This document shows, in pieces, positions 34,309 to 42,452 of a DNA stretch of 55,216 nt (the first letter of the stretch is position 1; each line of letters starts with the position of its first letter). Source of the DNA: Chersky-840 sp035532735. GTDB lineage: Bacteria; Actinomycetota; Acidimicrobiia; Acidimicrobiales; UBA8190. Below the pieces are notes generated by a model, which made no database searches, was not told the DNA's origin, and was given only the letters and a program-made list of their open reading frames with translations. The position numbers were made by a program, and so were the translations under genes. The stretch is taken from NCBI GenBank assembly GCA_035532735.1, contig DATKQM010000034.1, positions 1 to 55,216 on the forward strand, read 5' to 3'.

Positions 34309-35465
34309 GGGGGGGCCATGGCCGGCAAGGCGTCGAGCGGAGCCACCGCACTCCGACCCAACGCCTCGGCGACCGCGGTGTTGGTGAGATGTCCCGACGC
34401 GCACAGCACTCCGGCGGCCAGGGCGGGGTCCGACGCCACCGCGTCGCGCACGCCTCGATCGGCGACGGTCAGGGCATAGGGAAACGTGGCGTTGGTTAGC
34501 GCGTACGTCGAGGTGTGGGGAACCGCGGCGGGAATGTTCCCCACCCCGTAGTGCAGAACCCCGTGACGAACCACCACGGGATGTTCGTGAGTGGTCTCGA
34601 CCGTCGTTTCGATGCAGCCACCCTGGTCGACGGCCACATCGACGATGACCGACCCGGGCACCATGCCCCGGACCATCTCCTCGGTGGCGACGACCGGGGC
34701 CCGGCCCCCGGGAACGAGCACGGCCCCGATGACGAGATCGGCGTCGCGCATGGACCGTTCCACCACGGCCTGACTCGAGGCCAGGGTCATGATCCGGCCC
34801 CGGTGGATCTGGTCGACCACCCGCAGCCGGTCGAGGTCGCGGTCGATGAGGATGACCTCGGCCTCCATGCCCTGGGCGATCCACGCCGCGTTGGTCCCCA
34901 CCGTGCCGGCCCCGATCACCACGACACGGGCGGGACGCACGCCGGGGGCGCCGCCGAGAAGGACGCCGCGCCCGCCGTTGCCCCGTTCCAGGTAGTGGGC
35001 GCCGATCTGCGGCGCCAGACGCCCCGCCACCTCGCTCATGGGCGCCAACAGCGGCAGTCCGCCCGACGCGGCCCGCACCGTCTCGTACCCGATGGCGGTC
35101 GTCCCCGCCTCCAAGAGGGCATCGGCGACGCCGGGGTAGGCGGCAAGATGCAAGAAGGTGAACAACAATTGGTCAGCCCGCAGCAGCCCGTACTCCTCGC
35201 GCTGAGGCTCTTTCACCTTGAGGACGAGATCCGCTCCCCATGCCTCGGTGCTAGTCACGAGCTCGGCGCCTGCGGCGGCGAAGTCGTCATCGGCGATGGC
35301 CGACCCCGCCCCCGCCCCGGTCTCGACCAGGACCCGATGGCCGTGGTTGGTGAGCTCGCGAGCCCCGTCGGGGGTGAGGGCGACGCGATTCTCTCCGGGC
35401 TTTGCCTCGGTCGGCACCCCGACGATCACGAAATCGACCCTACTGTCCATGACACTCTCTGCCAC
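34305..35465 (-). CDS. ald: Alanine dehydrogenase
   Basis: 386 residues if started at 35465 (GTG) and 381 from ATG 35450, which matches other family members better. The N-terminus GVPTEAKPGENRVALTPDGA and KVKEPQREEY carry the pyruvate-binding residues. VVVIGAGTVGTNAAWIAQGM is the NAD-binding fold, and YGVGNIPAAVPHTSTYALTN is the family signature. It interconverts L-alanine and pyruvate with ammonia and NADH. Transcribed away from the 35600 cluster; the shared 134-base region contains the promoter-operator described separately. Confidence 0.95.
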   Translation of the reverse strand: MAESVMDSRVDFVIVGVPTEAKPGENRVALTPDGARELTNHGHRVLVETGAGAGSAIADDDFAAAGAELVTSTEAWGADLVLKVKEPQREEYGLLRADQLLFTFLHLAAYPGVADALLEAGTTAIGYETVRAASGGLPLLAPMSEVAGRLAPQIGAHYLERGNGGRGVLLGGAPGVRPARVVVIGAGTVGTNAAWIAQGMEAEVILIDRDLDRLRVVDQIHRGRIMTLASSQAVVERSMRDADLVIGAVLVPGGRAPVVATEEMVRGMVPGSVIVDVAVDQGGCIETTVETTHEHPVVVRHGVLHYGVGNIPAAVPHTSTYALTNATFPYALTVADRGVRDAVASDPALAAGVLCASGHLTNTAVAEALGRSAVAPLDALPAMAPP

Positions 35466-35511
35466 TTGATGGACTGTCTGCCACCTGTTGGGACCCTCAC
35501 TGACCTCTCCC

Positions 35512-35540
35512 TTGACGAGCGAGGTCCCCGTCCCTAAGTT
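35512..35540 (+). promoter_or_regulatory. Promoter TTGACG-N17-TAAGTT for the 35600 cluster
   Basis: TTGACG (35512-35517) and TAAGTT (35535-35540) with an ideal 17-base spacer; expected start near 35547. It is the best consensus-like promoter in the window. The operator-like palindrome lies just downstream, between the transcription start and the first gene. Confidence 0.6.
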
Positions 35541-35569
35541 GCGTGGGAAGCGTTCAGTATCCGGATCTA

Positions 35570-35589
35570 GTGTTCGAAATATCGAACAC
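35570..35589. promoter_or_regulatory. Operator-like perfect palindrome
   Basis: GTGTTCGA (35570-35577) AATA TCGAACAC (35582-35589): perfect 8-base arms in A+T-rich context, at about +23 to +42 relative to the predicted start, and 10 bases before ATG 35600. A repressor bound here would block transcription. The IclR regulator at 38705 in the same cluster is a candidate; some IclR proteins bind GTTCGA-type palindromes. Confidence 0.65.
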
Positions 35590-35599
35590 GGAGTGTGAC

Positions 35600-36748
35600 A
35601 TGGGGGTGGGTGTGAAGCTCGACCTGCTGTATGAGATCGACGTGCCCAAGCCGTGGCCCGGGGAGCACCCCTGGGGCCAGCGCAAGGCCGAGCAGGAGGC
35701 CTACGCCGAGGCGCTCGAGCAGATCAAGTTGGCCGACACCCTCGGCTTCCACACCGTCTGGCACGTCGAGCACCATTTCCGCGAGGGCCGGTCGCACTCA
35801 CCCGCCCCCGAGGTCATCATCGGCGCGCTGTCCCAGGCGACGAAGAACCTCCGCCTCGGCTTCGGCGTGGTCCTCATGCCCCATCAGTTCTGCCACCCCG
35901 TCCACGTGGCCGAGAAGGTCGCCACCGCGGACGTCCTGTCGGGTGGACGCGTGGAATGGGGAACGGGCCGCTCGACCCCCATGGAGCAGACCGCCTTCCA
36001 CGTCCCGGTGGAGGAGAGCCGGGCCGAGTGGCAAGAGGCCATCGAGGCCACCGTCCAGGCCTGGCGCGAGGAGTACTTCGAGTTCCACGGCAAGTACCTC
36101 GATTTCCCCCGTCGCATGGTGACGCCGAAGCCCGTTCAGGTCCCCCACCCCCCGGCCTGGATGGCCGCCACCTCGGACGGCTCGGCCGCCGTGGCCGGCA
36201 AGTTGGGGATGGGACTGCTCTCGTTCTCGATCATGCAGCCCATCACCAAGATGGCCGAGCACATCAAGCAGTACCGCGAGGGGGCCAAGAACCCCACGCC
36301 GCTCACCGAGGTCACCACCAACAAGGTGGCCGCTTACACCCTCGTCCACTGTGCGGACTCCATGGAACAGGCCGAGGCCAACGGCATCTGGGACTCGGTG
36401 TGGTGGTGGTACAAGAACCTGGCCGAGTTCATCTTGGAGTGGGAGGTGCCCCATCTCTCCGACGAGGAGAAGGAGAAGATGTTCCCCTTGCTCAAGCGTC
36501 AGATCGAGGGCAAGTTCGATCCCAAGTGGTTCTCCGAAGCCGACATGATCATCGTCGGCGACCCCGAGACCTGTGTCGAGAAGATGGTGAAGTACGCCGA
36601 GCTCGGTGTGGACCAGCTCATCTGCTACGTCCAGTTCGGCTACCTGAGCCACGAGTCGATCATGCGCACCATCGAGCTCCTCGGGACCAAGGTCATCCCC
36701 GAGCTCGAGAAGCGCGACATCCAAGCGTCGGTCACCGTCACCGGCTGA
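35600..36748 (+). CDS. Luciferase-like (LLM class) flavin/F420-dependent oxidoreductase
   Basis: 382 residues from ATG 35600 (GGAG six bases upstream; GTG 35612, reading MKLDLLYEIDVPKPW, is an alternative). TIM-barrel luciferase-like features: TVWHVEHHFREG, NLRLGFGVVLMPHQFCHPVH, GGRVEWGTGRS and VQVPHPPAWMAATSDG. FMN or F420 is the expected cofactor, acting as a monooxygenase or dehydrogenase. First gene of a cluster with two SDRs and an IclR regulator, suggesting degradation of a specific small molecule. Confidence 0.87.
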   Translation: MGVGVKLDLLYEIDVPKPWPGEHPWGQRKAEQEAYAEALEQIKLADTLGFHTVWHVEHHFREGRSHSPAPEVIIGALSQATKNLRLGFGVVLMPHQFCHPVHVAEKVATADVLSGGRVEWGTGRSTPMEQTAFHVPVEESRAEWQEAIEATVQAWREEYFEFHGKYLDFPRRMVTPKPVQVPHPPAWMAATSDGSAAVAGKLGMGLLSFSIMQPITKMAEHIKQYREGAKNPTPLTEVTTNKVAAYTLVHCADSMEQAEANGIWDSVWWWYKNLAEFILEWEVPHLSDEEKEKMFPLLKRQIEGKFDPKWFSEADMIIVGDPETCVEKMVKYAELGVDQLICYVQFGYLSHESIMRTIELLGTKVIPELEKRDIQASVTVTG

Positions 36749-36774
36749 TCGGTCTCCGGGCGGCCCGAGGACCC

Positions 36775-37593
36775 ATGACCCGTTCTGACGACACTGCGGT
36801 CCCCGATTATCCGGGGATGCTCCGCATCGACGGCCGGGGCGTGGTCGTCATCGGTGCGGGCCAGGGGATCGGCCGCCAGACGAGCCATGCTCTGGTCCAG
36901 GCCGGGGCCAAGGTCCTCTGTGTCGACCTCGACCCCGATCTGGCCAACGACATCGCCACCGAAGTCGGCGGGGTGGCCTGGGTCGGCAACGCCACGGTCC
37001 GGGCCGACGCCGAGCGGCTCTTCGCCGAGGCGCCCGGGCTCCTGGCCGGGATCGGGGCCACTGGTCTCGGTGGCATTGTCGACATCGTCGGCATGGCCCA
37101 GTACCGGGGCCTGCTCGACATGGACGACGAGTTGTGGGACTGGCACCACGACATCGTCCTCCGCCACGCCTATCTGGCTGTGTCGGTCGGGGGGAAGGCG
37201 CTACGCGACGCGGGCGGTGGTGTCATGGTCTTCGTGGCTTCGGCGTCGGGGCTCACCGCCGCGCCCCGTCACGCCGCCTACGGCGCAGCAAAGGCAGGGC
37301 TCATCGGCCTGGTCCGGTCGGCCGCGGTCGAGCTGGGCCCGATCGGCATCCGCGTCAACGCGGTGGCGCCGGGCATCGTCTGGACACCGCGGGTGTCGGG
37401 ATACCTTGGCGACAAGGGCAAGGCCGTCAACGCCGCCAACTCGCCGCTCGACCGCGTGGCGCTGCCCCAGGACATCGCGGCCGCCATCGTCTTCCTCGCC
37501 TCGGACCTGTCGGCCTACGTGAACGGTCAGGTGCTGTCGGTCGACGGTGGGGTGGGGGTGAAGTTCCCCTACCCGGTGCCCGATCACCTGTGA
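36775..37593 (+). CDS. Short-chain dehydrogenase/reductase
   Basis: 272 residues from ATG 36775. NAD(P)-binding GAGQGIG at 27-33, catalytic Ser in VASASGLTA, and Tyr-Lys in AAYGAAKAGLIGLVR. The end has INAVAPG-like VNAVAPGIVWTPR and NGQVLSVDGG. In the Asn position of the classic NNAG motif it has IVDIVGMAQY, a departure from the consensus. It probably oxidises a secondary alcohol or reduces a ketone in the cluster's pathway. Confidence 0.88.
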   Translation: MTRSDDTAVPDYPGMLRIDGRGVVVIGAGQGIGRQTSHALVQAGAKVLCVDLDPDLANDIATEVGGVAWVGNATVRADAERLFAEAPGLLAGIGATGLGGIVDIVGMAQYRGLLDMDDELWDWHHDIVLRHAYLAVSVGGKALRDAGGGVMVFVASASGLTAAPRHAAYGAAKAGLIGLVRSAAVELGPIGIRVNAVAPGIVWTPRVSGYLGDKGKAVNAANSPLDRVALPQDIAAAIVFLASDLSAYVNGQVLSVDGGVGVKFPYPVPDHL

Positions 37594-37600
37594 CCGGCCC

Positions 37601-37660
37601 GTGACCGAGCAACCGGTGACCGCACAACCGGTGACCGCACAACCGGTGACCGCACAACGG
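37601..37660 (+). repeat. 15-bp tandem repeat carrying the start codon of the SGNH gene
   Basis: Four units GTGACCGMRCAACCG at 37601, 37616, 37631 and 37646, each beginning with an in-frame GTG. The repeat starts exactly at the gene's start codon, 8 bases after the preceding stop. Confidence 0.95.
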
Positions 37661-38701
37661 GTCACCACCTCGAGGCCGGGTCGGTCGCCCGATGTCGAAC
37701 CCTTCCTGGCGGGCTGCGCGTGGCGCGCCGTCGCCGGAGTTCCCTACCCGCGCTTTGATCCCCGAGACGCGTCTCGCATCCCCGCCGACACCTGGCTCTG
37801 CGCCCAGATCCCGGCCGGCGTCCGCCTCGAGCTCGTCGGCGACGCCTCGGCCATTACCCTCGACTACGTCACGGCCACTGACGATCTCGGTTACCGAGGC
37901 CCGGGGGCGGGAACCACCTTCGCCTTGTGGCGCGCCGGCGAGCAGGTCGACGAGCAGCCTGCGCTCCTCGGCGCCGGGACGGTGACTCTCTCGTTGGGCT
38001 CGGCACGAGGCCAAGTGCCTGCCGTCGTCTATCTCCCCGAAGGCATGCGGCCCGAAGTCCTGGCGATCCGCGCCGTGGGGGGCTCGATCGAGCCCGCGCC
38101 CCGGGGCCCACGCTGGGTCGCCTACGGCGACTCGCTCCTCGAGGGTTGGGTGGCGAGCGCGCCGGCCCTGGCCTGGGGAGCGCTAGCGGCGCGACGACAC
38201 GGCCTCGATCTCGTCAACCTCGGCTACGCCGGCTCGGCTCGGGGCGAGATCCCCTGTGCCGAGGCCGTGGCCGGATTGCCGGCCGACGTCATCTCGATCT
38301 CGCACGGGACCAACTGCTGGACCCGGACCCCCCACAGCGCGGGCATGATGCTCGAGACCACCCGGGCCTTCCTCGACATCGTCCGCCAGGGCCACCCCGA
38401 CACGCCCATGGTGGTGGCGAGCCCCGTCCTCCGTCCCGACGCCGAGACGACGCCCAACCGGTTGGGAGCGACCTTGGCCGACCTCCGTGCCGCCATGGAA
38501 GAAGTGGTCCAGGCTCGCATCGACGCCGGCGACGACGCGCTCGTTCTGATACCCGGAGCCGCGGTGATCACCGCCGAGCACCTGGCCGACGGCATCCATC
38601 CCGGCGACGAGGGCCAGGCCCGCCTGGCCGAGGTCTTCGGCGCTGCCATCGCCGCCGCGGTTCGCCCCGGGGCTGCTGGTCATCCCGGGCATGGGGACTG
38701 A
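37601..38701 (+). CDS. SGNH/GDSL-family hydrolase
   Basis: 366 residues from GTG 37601. The first 20 residues are TAQPV repeats from a tandem array, so any of four in-frame GTG codons could serve as start. An N-terminal beta-rich domain (25-165) precedes the SGNH domain: WVAYGDSLLEGWVA with the nucleophile Ser near 178, the Gly block in NLGYAGSARGE, SHGTNCW supplying the Asn, and the DGIHPGDEG Asp-His pair near 328. All four SGNH blocks are present. Probably an esterase; the substrate is unknown. Confidence 0.85.
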   Translation: MTEQPVTAQPVTAQPVTAQRVTTSRPGRSPDVEPFLAGCAWRAVAGVPYPRFDPRDASRIPADTWLCAQIPAGVRLELVGDASAITLDYVTATDDLGYRGPGAGTTFALWRAGEQVDEQPALLGAGTVTLSLGSARGQVPAVVYLPEGMRPEVLAIRAVGGSIEPAPRGPRWVAYGDSLLEGWVASAPALAWGALAARRHGLDLVNLGYAGSARGEIPCAEAVAGLPADVISISHGTNCWTRTPHSAGMMLETTRAFLDIVRQGHPDTPMVVASPVLRPDAETTPNRLGATLADLRAAMEEVVQARIDAGDDALVLIPGAAVITAEHLADGIHPGDEGQARLAEVFGAAIAAAVRPGAAGHPGHGD

Positions 38702-38704
38702 GCA

Positions 38705-39580
38705 TTGGCCGGGTCGCCGTCTGTGGAGCGGGTGGTCACGGTGATCGACTTCCTGGCCTCGCGGCCCGGCGAGTCCTTCGGGCTCTCCGAGCTCGCCCGC
38801 GCCCTGGGCATGTCCAAGGCGACCGCCCACGGCGTCTGCACCACCTTGACCGGGTCGGGATGGCTGTTGCGCCACCCCGTGGACAAGACCTACACCCTCG
38901 GCCCCGCCCTCATCGCCGCGGGTCACGCCGCCGGGGCGCGCCAGCTCGACCTCGTCGACCACGCCCGGCCCGAGATGGAGGACCTCGCCGCGCAGCTCGG
39001 CGCGCAGGTGGTGGCCTCGAGCACCGTCGGAGACGAGATGGTCCTTTTGGCCACGGCGGGGCGACCGGGGCCGATGTGGCTCACCTTCACCGTCGGCCAG
39101 CGCGTGCCCCTGACCCCGCCCCTGGGGACGGTCTTTCTGGCCTGGGCCGGGCCCGACGCAGTCGAGGAATGGCTGGACCGGTTGGGCCCCGGGGCCAGGC
39201 TCGACGACAAGGTGCGGTTGCGCGCTGCGCTGGCCGTCATCCGCGAGCGTGGCTACGCGCTCAACCTCGAGGCCGTGGCCAACTTGAAGCTGAGCCGTGC
39301 CCTGTCGGGTCGCGACGCGCGTCGCCGGGCCCTGGCGGTGGCCGTGGAGGACTTCGCGCACGAGGAGTACCTCCTTCAAGAGCTCGAGGAAGGTGCGACC
39401 TACCGGTTGAGTCAGATCTCGGCTCCGGTCTTCGGGGCCGACGGTGCGGTGGCCTTGGCCCTCACTGTCGTGGGTCTGCCCGAGAAGCTCACGGGCGAGG
39501 AGATCCCGCGCTTCGGCGACGCCCTACTCGGCGCGGCCCGACGCGTCACGGCGTCGATCCACGGGAGCGCACCTCAGTGA
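38705..39580 (+). CDS. IclR-family transcriptional regulator
   Basis: 291 residues from TTG 38705, three bases after the SGNH stop; GTG 38723 is an alternative. N-terminal winged helix: VERVVTVIDFLASRPGESFG, LSELARALGMSKATAHGVC. The C-terminal IclR effector domain (about 85-285) is shortened compared with classic members but complete in outline. Encoded within the cluster it probably controls; candidate binding site at 35570-35589. It overlaps the next SDR start (GTGA). Confidence 0.85.
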   Translation: MAGSPSVERVVTVIDFLASRPGESFGLSELARALGMSKATAHGVCTTLTGSGWLLRHPVDKTYTLGPALIAAGHAAGARQLDLVDHARPEMEDLAAQLGAQVVASSTVGDEMVLLATAGRPGPMWLTFTVGQRVPLTPPLGTVFLAWAGPDAVEEWLDRLGPGARLDDKVRLRAALAVIRERGYALNLEAVANLKLSRALSGRDARRRALAVAVEDFAHEEYLLQELEEGATYRLSQISAPVFGADGAVALALTVVGLPEKLTGEEIPRFGDALLGAARRVTASIHGSAPQ

Positions 39581-40383
39581 ACCCCGAGGCGCTCGCCGCC
39601 TTCGACCTGACCGGGCGGGTGGCCGTTGTCACGGGCGCGGCGTCGGGCATCGGCCGGGCCTCGGCGGTGTTGCTCGGCGCGGCGGGCGCAGCGGTGCTCT
39701 GCGCCGATCTCGACCTCGACGGAGCCGAGGCCACCGCGACGCAGCTCGAGGAGGGCGGCGGGCGGGCGCTTTCCCGGCGTGTCGACGTGACGGTGGGCGG
39801 TGCGCTCGACACCCTCGTCGACGCGGCGGTCACCGAGCTTGGGGGCCTCGATGTCATGGCCAACGTCGCCGGCATCATCCTCCAGGCTCCGGTCGTGGAC
39901 TTCGACGACGCTGCCTTCGAACGCATCATGGCCGTGAACCTCACCGGAGTCTTTCGGGGATGTCGTGCCGCGGCCCGTGTCATGAGCGCGCAGGGCTCGG
40001 GCTCGATCGTGAACATGGCATCGGCCGCCATCGACACCCCGTCACCGGGTCTGGGCGGCTACGGCATGGCCAAGGCGGCCGTGGTGCAGCTCACCCGGGT
40101 GCTCGCCACCGAGATGGGGCCCCTCGGGGTGCGGGTCAACGCGGTGGCGCCGGGGTTCGTGGAGACCGCCATGACGAGCCGGCGCTTCGTCTCGAGCGAC
40201 GGCACGGTCGACGAAGCCCATCGCCAGAAGGTCCTCGACGCCGTGGCGCGGTCCACTCCGCTGCGCACGGTGGGACGTCCCGAGGACGTCGCCCACGCCG
40301 TGTTGTTCCTGGCCTCGGAGGCGTCGCGTTTTGTGACCGGACAGATCCTCCGCCCCAATGGCGGCGTGGCGATGCCATGGTGA
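39577..40383 (+). CDS. Short-chain dehydrogenase/reductase
   Basis: 268 residues from GTG 39577 (GTGA overlap). A classical SDR: VVTGAASGIGRASAVLLG (NAD-binding), CADLDLDGAEATA (Asp preferring NAD over NADP), NVAGI in the Asn-motif position, Ser in NMASAA, and GYGMAKAAVVQLTRVLA with the catalytic Tyr-Lys. C-terminal RPNGGVAMPW. Second dehydrogenase of the cluster. A long frame that remains open upstream over the regulator and hydrolase is not coding. Confidence 0.9.
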   Translation: MNPEALAAFDLTGRVAVVTGAASGIGRASAVLLGAAGAAVLCADLDLDGAEATATQLEEGGGRALSRRVDVTVGGALDTLVDAAVTELGGLDVMANVAGIILQAPVVDFDDAAFERIMAVNLTGVFRGCRAAARVMSAQGSGSIVNMASAAIDTPSPGLGGYGMAKAAVVQLTRVLATEMGPLGVRVNAVAPGFVETAMTSRRFVSSDGTVDEAHRQKVLDAVARSTPLRTVGRPEDVAHAVLFLASEASRFVTGQILRPNGGVAMPW

Positions 40384-40423
40384 ACGCTGTGGTTGAAGAC
40401 GGGCAAGCCCGAGAGGAGCGGTC

Positions 40424-40744
40424 ATGCGGGTCCTAGTCGACGTCGCCGCCGAGCCGGCCACGGTCACACTCGAGGAACCCGCCGACTGCAAGCGGTTCCA
40501 CGTCATGGTCCGGGGAGGCGCCGGTGCCGGCGCGCTCGACGAAGCGCTCCGGGCCAGTGCCGTGGGGTGCCTCGACGGGGACGGCGAGGCTCTGGTGTTC
40601 GTCGACGCCGTCCGGCGCCTGGCGGCGGGCACGGTGGACGAGTCGTGGGAAGCCGACTTCGTGGCCATGCTCGGCTACGCCGGGTCCAAGGGCTGGTTGA
40701 GCGATGACGGCGCATCGATCCGGGCGCATGTGGAGCGCGGGTAG
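40424..40744 (+). CDS. Conserved-looking small hypothetical protein
   Basis: 106 residues from ATG 40424 with GAGAGGAG upstream. Soluble, alpha/beta: RVLVDVAAEPATVTLEEPAD, a Gly/Ala loop (RGGAGAGALDEAL), then DESWEADFVAMLGYAGSKGW. No family recognised with certainty. It may belong with the SDR cluster (40 bases downstream) or be an independent gene upstream of fumarase. Confidence 0.6.
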   Translation: MRVLVDVAAEPATVTLEEPADCKRFHVMVRGGAGAGALDEALRASAVGCLDGDGEALVFVDAVRRLAAGTVDESWEADFVAMLGYAGSKGWLSDDGASIRAHVERG

Positions 40745-40766
40745 TTTCGCCGGTGGAGGTGATCGT

Positions 40767-42158
40767 GTGACGGCGTTCAGAACAGAGACCGACTCGATGG
40801 GTCTCATCGAGGTGCCGGCTGACCGTTACTGGGGTGCCCAGACGGCGCGGTCGCTCGTCCACTTCTCCATCGGCGGCGACATCATGCCGCGATCGATGAT
40901 CCGGGCCATCGGGATCTTGAAGGACGCCGCGGCGCGCACCAACGCCGATCTCGGTGTCATGGACCCGGAGTTGGCCGACCTCATATCCCGAGCCGCCGCC
41001 GAGGTCACCGCTGGGACGCTCGACGCCCATTTCCCCCTGCGGGTGTGGCAGACCGGCAGCGGGACCCAGACCAACATGAACGCCAACGAGGTCATCTCGA
41101 ACCGGGCCATCGAGCTCGCCGGCGGGGTCATGGGCTCGAAGAGCCCGGTCCACCCCAACGATCACGTGAACATGTCCCAGTCGTCCAACGACACCTTCCC
41201 CACAGCCATGCACATCGCCGCGGTCGAGCAGATCGTCCACGTCCTTGTTCCCGCGGTGCGGGCCCTGCGCGACGCGCTGGCGGTCAAGGTGGAGGCCTTC
41301 ACCGACATCGTGAAGATCGGTCGCACCCATCTGATGGACGCCGTCCCGCTCACACTGGGACAGGAGTTCTCGGGGTATGTGGCCCAACTGGACGCCGATC
41401 TGAAGCGAATCGAGGCGTGTCTGCCCGACCTCTACGAGTTGGCCTTGGGCGGCACCGCGGTGGGGACGGGCCTCAACACCCACGTCGAATTCGGGGCACG
41501 CGCCGCGGGCCACATCGCGGAGATCACCGGGCTCCCCTTCATCACTGCGCCCAACAAGTTCGCCGCCCTCGCCGCCCACGACGCTCTTGTCCAGGCCAGC
41601 GCCACGTTGCGCACGCTGTCGGTGTCGCTCACGAAGATCGCCGACGACATCCGTTGGCTCGGCTCCGGGCCGAGAAGCGGCCTCGCCGAGTTGGTGCTGC
41701 CCCCGAACGAGCCGGGCTCGTCGATCATGCCGGGCAAGGTCAACCCCACCCAGTGCGAAGCCATGATCATGGTCTGCATCCAGGTGATGGGGAACGACAC
41801 CGCCGTGGCCGTAGCCGGAAGCCGAGGCAACCTCGAGCTCAACGTCTGCAAGCCCGTCATCATCCACAACCTCTTGCACTCGATCACGTTGCTGGCCGAT
41901 TCGAGCCGGGCGTTCCGAGAGTTCGCCGTCGAGGGTCTCGAGCCCGACCGGGCCCAGATCCGTCGCCACCTCGAGAACTCACTCATGCTCGTCACCGCCC
42001 TCAACCCGCTCATCGGCTACGACAAGTCCGCCGAGGTGGCGAAGAAGGCGCACACCGAGGGCACCACGCTGCGAGAGTCGGCGGTGGAGCTCGGATACCT
42101 CACTCCCGAGGAGTTCGACCAAGCGGTCCGGCCCGAGGACATGACCCACCCTAAGTGA
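40767..42158 (+). CDS. fumC: Class II fumarate hydratase
   Basis: 463 residues from GTG 40767 with a GGAGG ribosome-binding site and a TAGTTT -10-like element 20 bases upstream. MGLIEVPADRYWGAQTARS is the start, QTGSGTQTNMNANEVI and HPNDHVNMSQSSNDTFP are the substrate-binding regions, and GSSIMPGKVNPTQCEAM is the fumarase/lyase signature with the catalytic Ser. TCA-cycle conversion of fumarate to malate. Complete. Confidence 0.95.
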   Translation: MTAFRTETDSMGLIEVPADRYWGAQTARSLVHFSIGGDIMPRSMIRAIGILKDAAARTNADLGVMDPELADLISRAAAEVTAGTLDAHFPLRVWQTGSGTQTNMNANEVISNRAIELAGGVMGSKSPVHPNDHVNMSQSSNDTFPTAMHIAAVEQIVHVLVPAVRALRDALAVKVEAFTDIVKIGRTHLMDAVPLTLGQEFSGYVAQLDADLKRIEACLPDLYELALGGTAVGTGLNTHVEFGARAAGHIAEITGLPFITAPNKFAALAAHDALVQASATLRTLSVSLTKIADDIRWLGSGPRSGLAELVLPPNEPGSSIMPGKVNPTQCEAMIMVCIQVMGNDTAVAVAGSRGNLELNVCKPVIIHNLLHSITLLADSSRAFREFAVEGLEPDRAQIRRHLENSLMLVTALNPLIGYDKSAEVAKKAHTEGTTLRESAVELGYLTPEEFDQAVRPEDMTHPK

Positions 42159-42170
42159 GAGGTCTCATCC

Positions 42171-42452
42171 ATGCCTGAGCTCCTCGACCACGATGCCGTG
42201 GACGCCGCGCTGGCCGACGGCATGGACTGGGGGCGCCATGGGGACGAGATCGTGAAGACGCGTCGTGGCAAGGATTTCGTCGACTCGCTCTCGTTCGTGA
42301 ACGCCGTGGGCGAACTGGCGCAGGAGATGGACCACCATCCCGACATCGACATCCGCTGGAACACCGTCACGTTGCGGTTGACCACGCACTCCGACGGTGG
42401 TCTCACCCACCTCGACCTCGACCTGGCCCGGCGCATCGACGCCTTGCCGTAG
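42171..42452 (+). CDS. Pterin-4a-carbinolamine dehydratase-like protein
   Basis: 93 residues from ATG 42171 with GAGAGGT upstream. The family core is LAQEMDHHPDIDIRWNTVTL with the paired His residues and a following beta strand (THSDGGLTHLDLDLA). Such proteins recycle the pterin cofactor of aromatic amino acid hydroxylases, or occur as stand-alone homologues linked to molybdopterin metabolism. No hydroxylase is in the window. Its stop overlaps the start of the next gene. Confidence 0.85.
   Translation: MPELLDHDAVDAALADGMDWGRHGDEIVKTRRGKDFVDSLSFVNAVGELAQEMDHHPDIDIRWNTVTLRLTTHSDGGLTHLDLDLARRIDALP

Noticed and set aside
35570..35589. SOS (LexA) box
   Set aside because: The actinobacterial/Gram-positive SOS box has GAAC-N4-GTTC; this palindrome has the half-sites in the opposite orientation (GTTC...GAAC), and the neighbouring genes are not DNA-repair genes.
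37927..39576. Upstream extension of the second SDR reading frame over the SGNH and IclR genes
   Set aside because: The text is Arg/Gly/Pro-rich with no fold; the SDR begins with a normal start at 39577.
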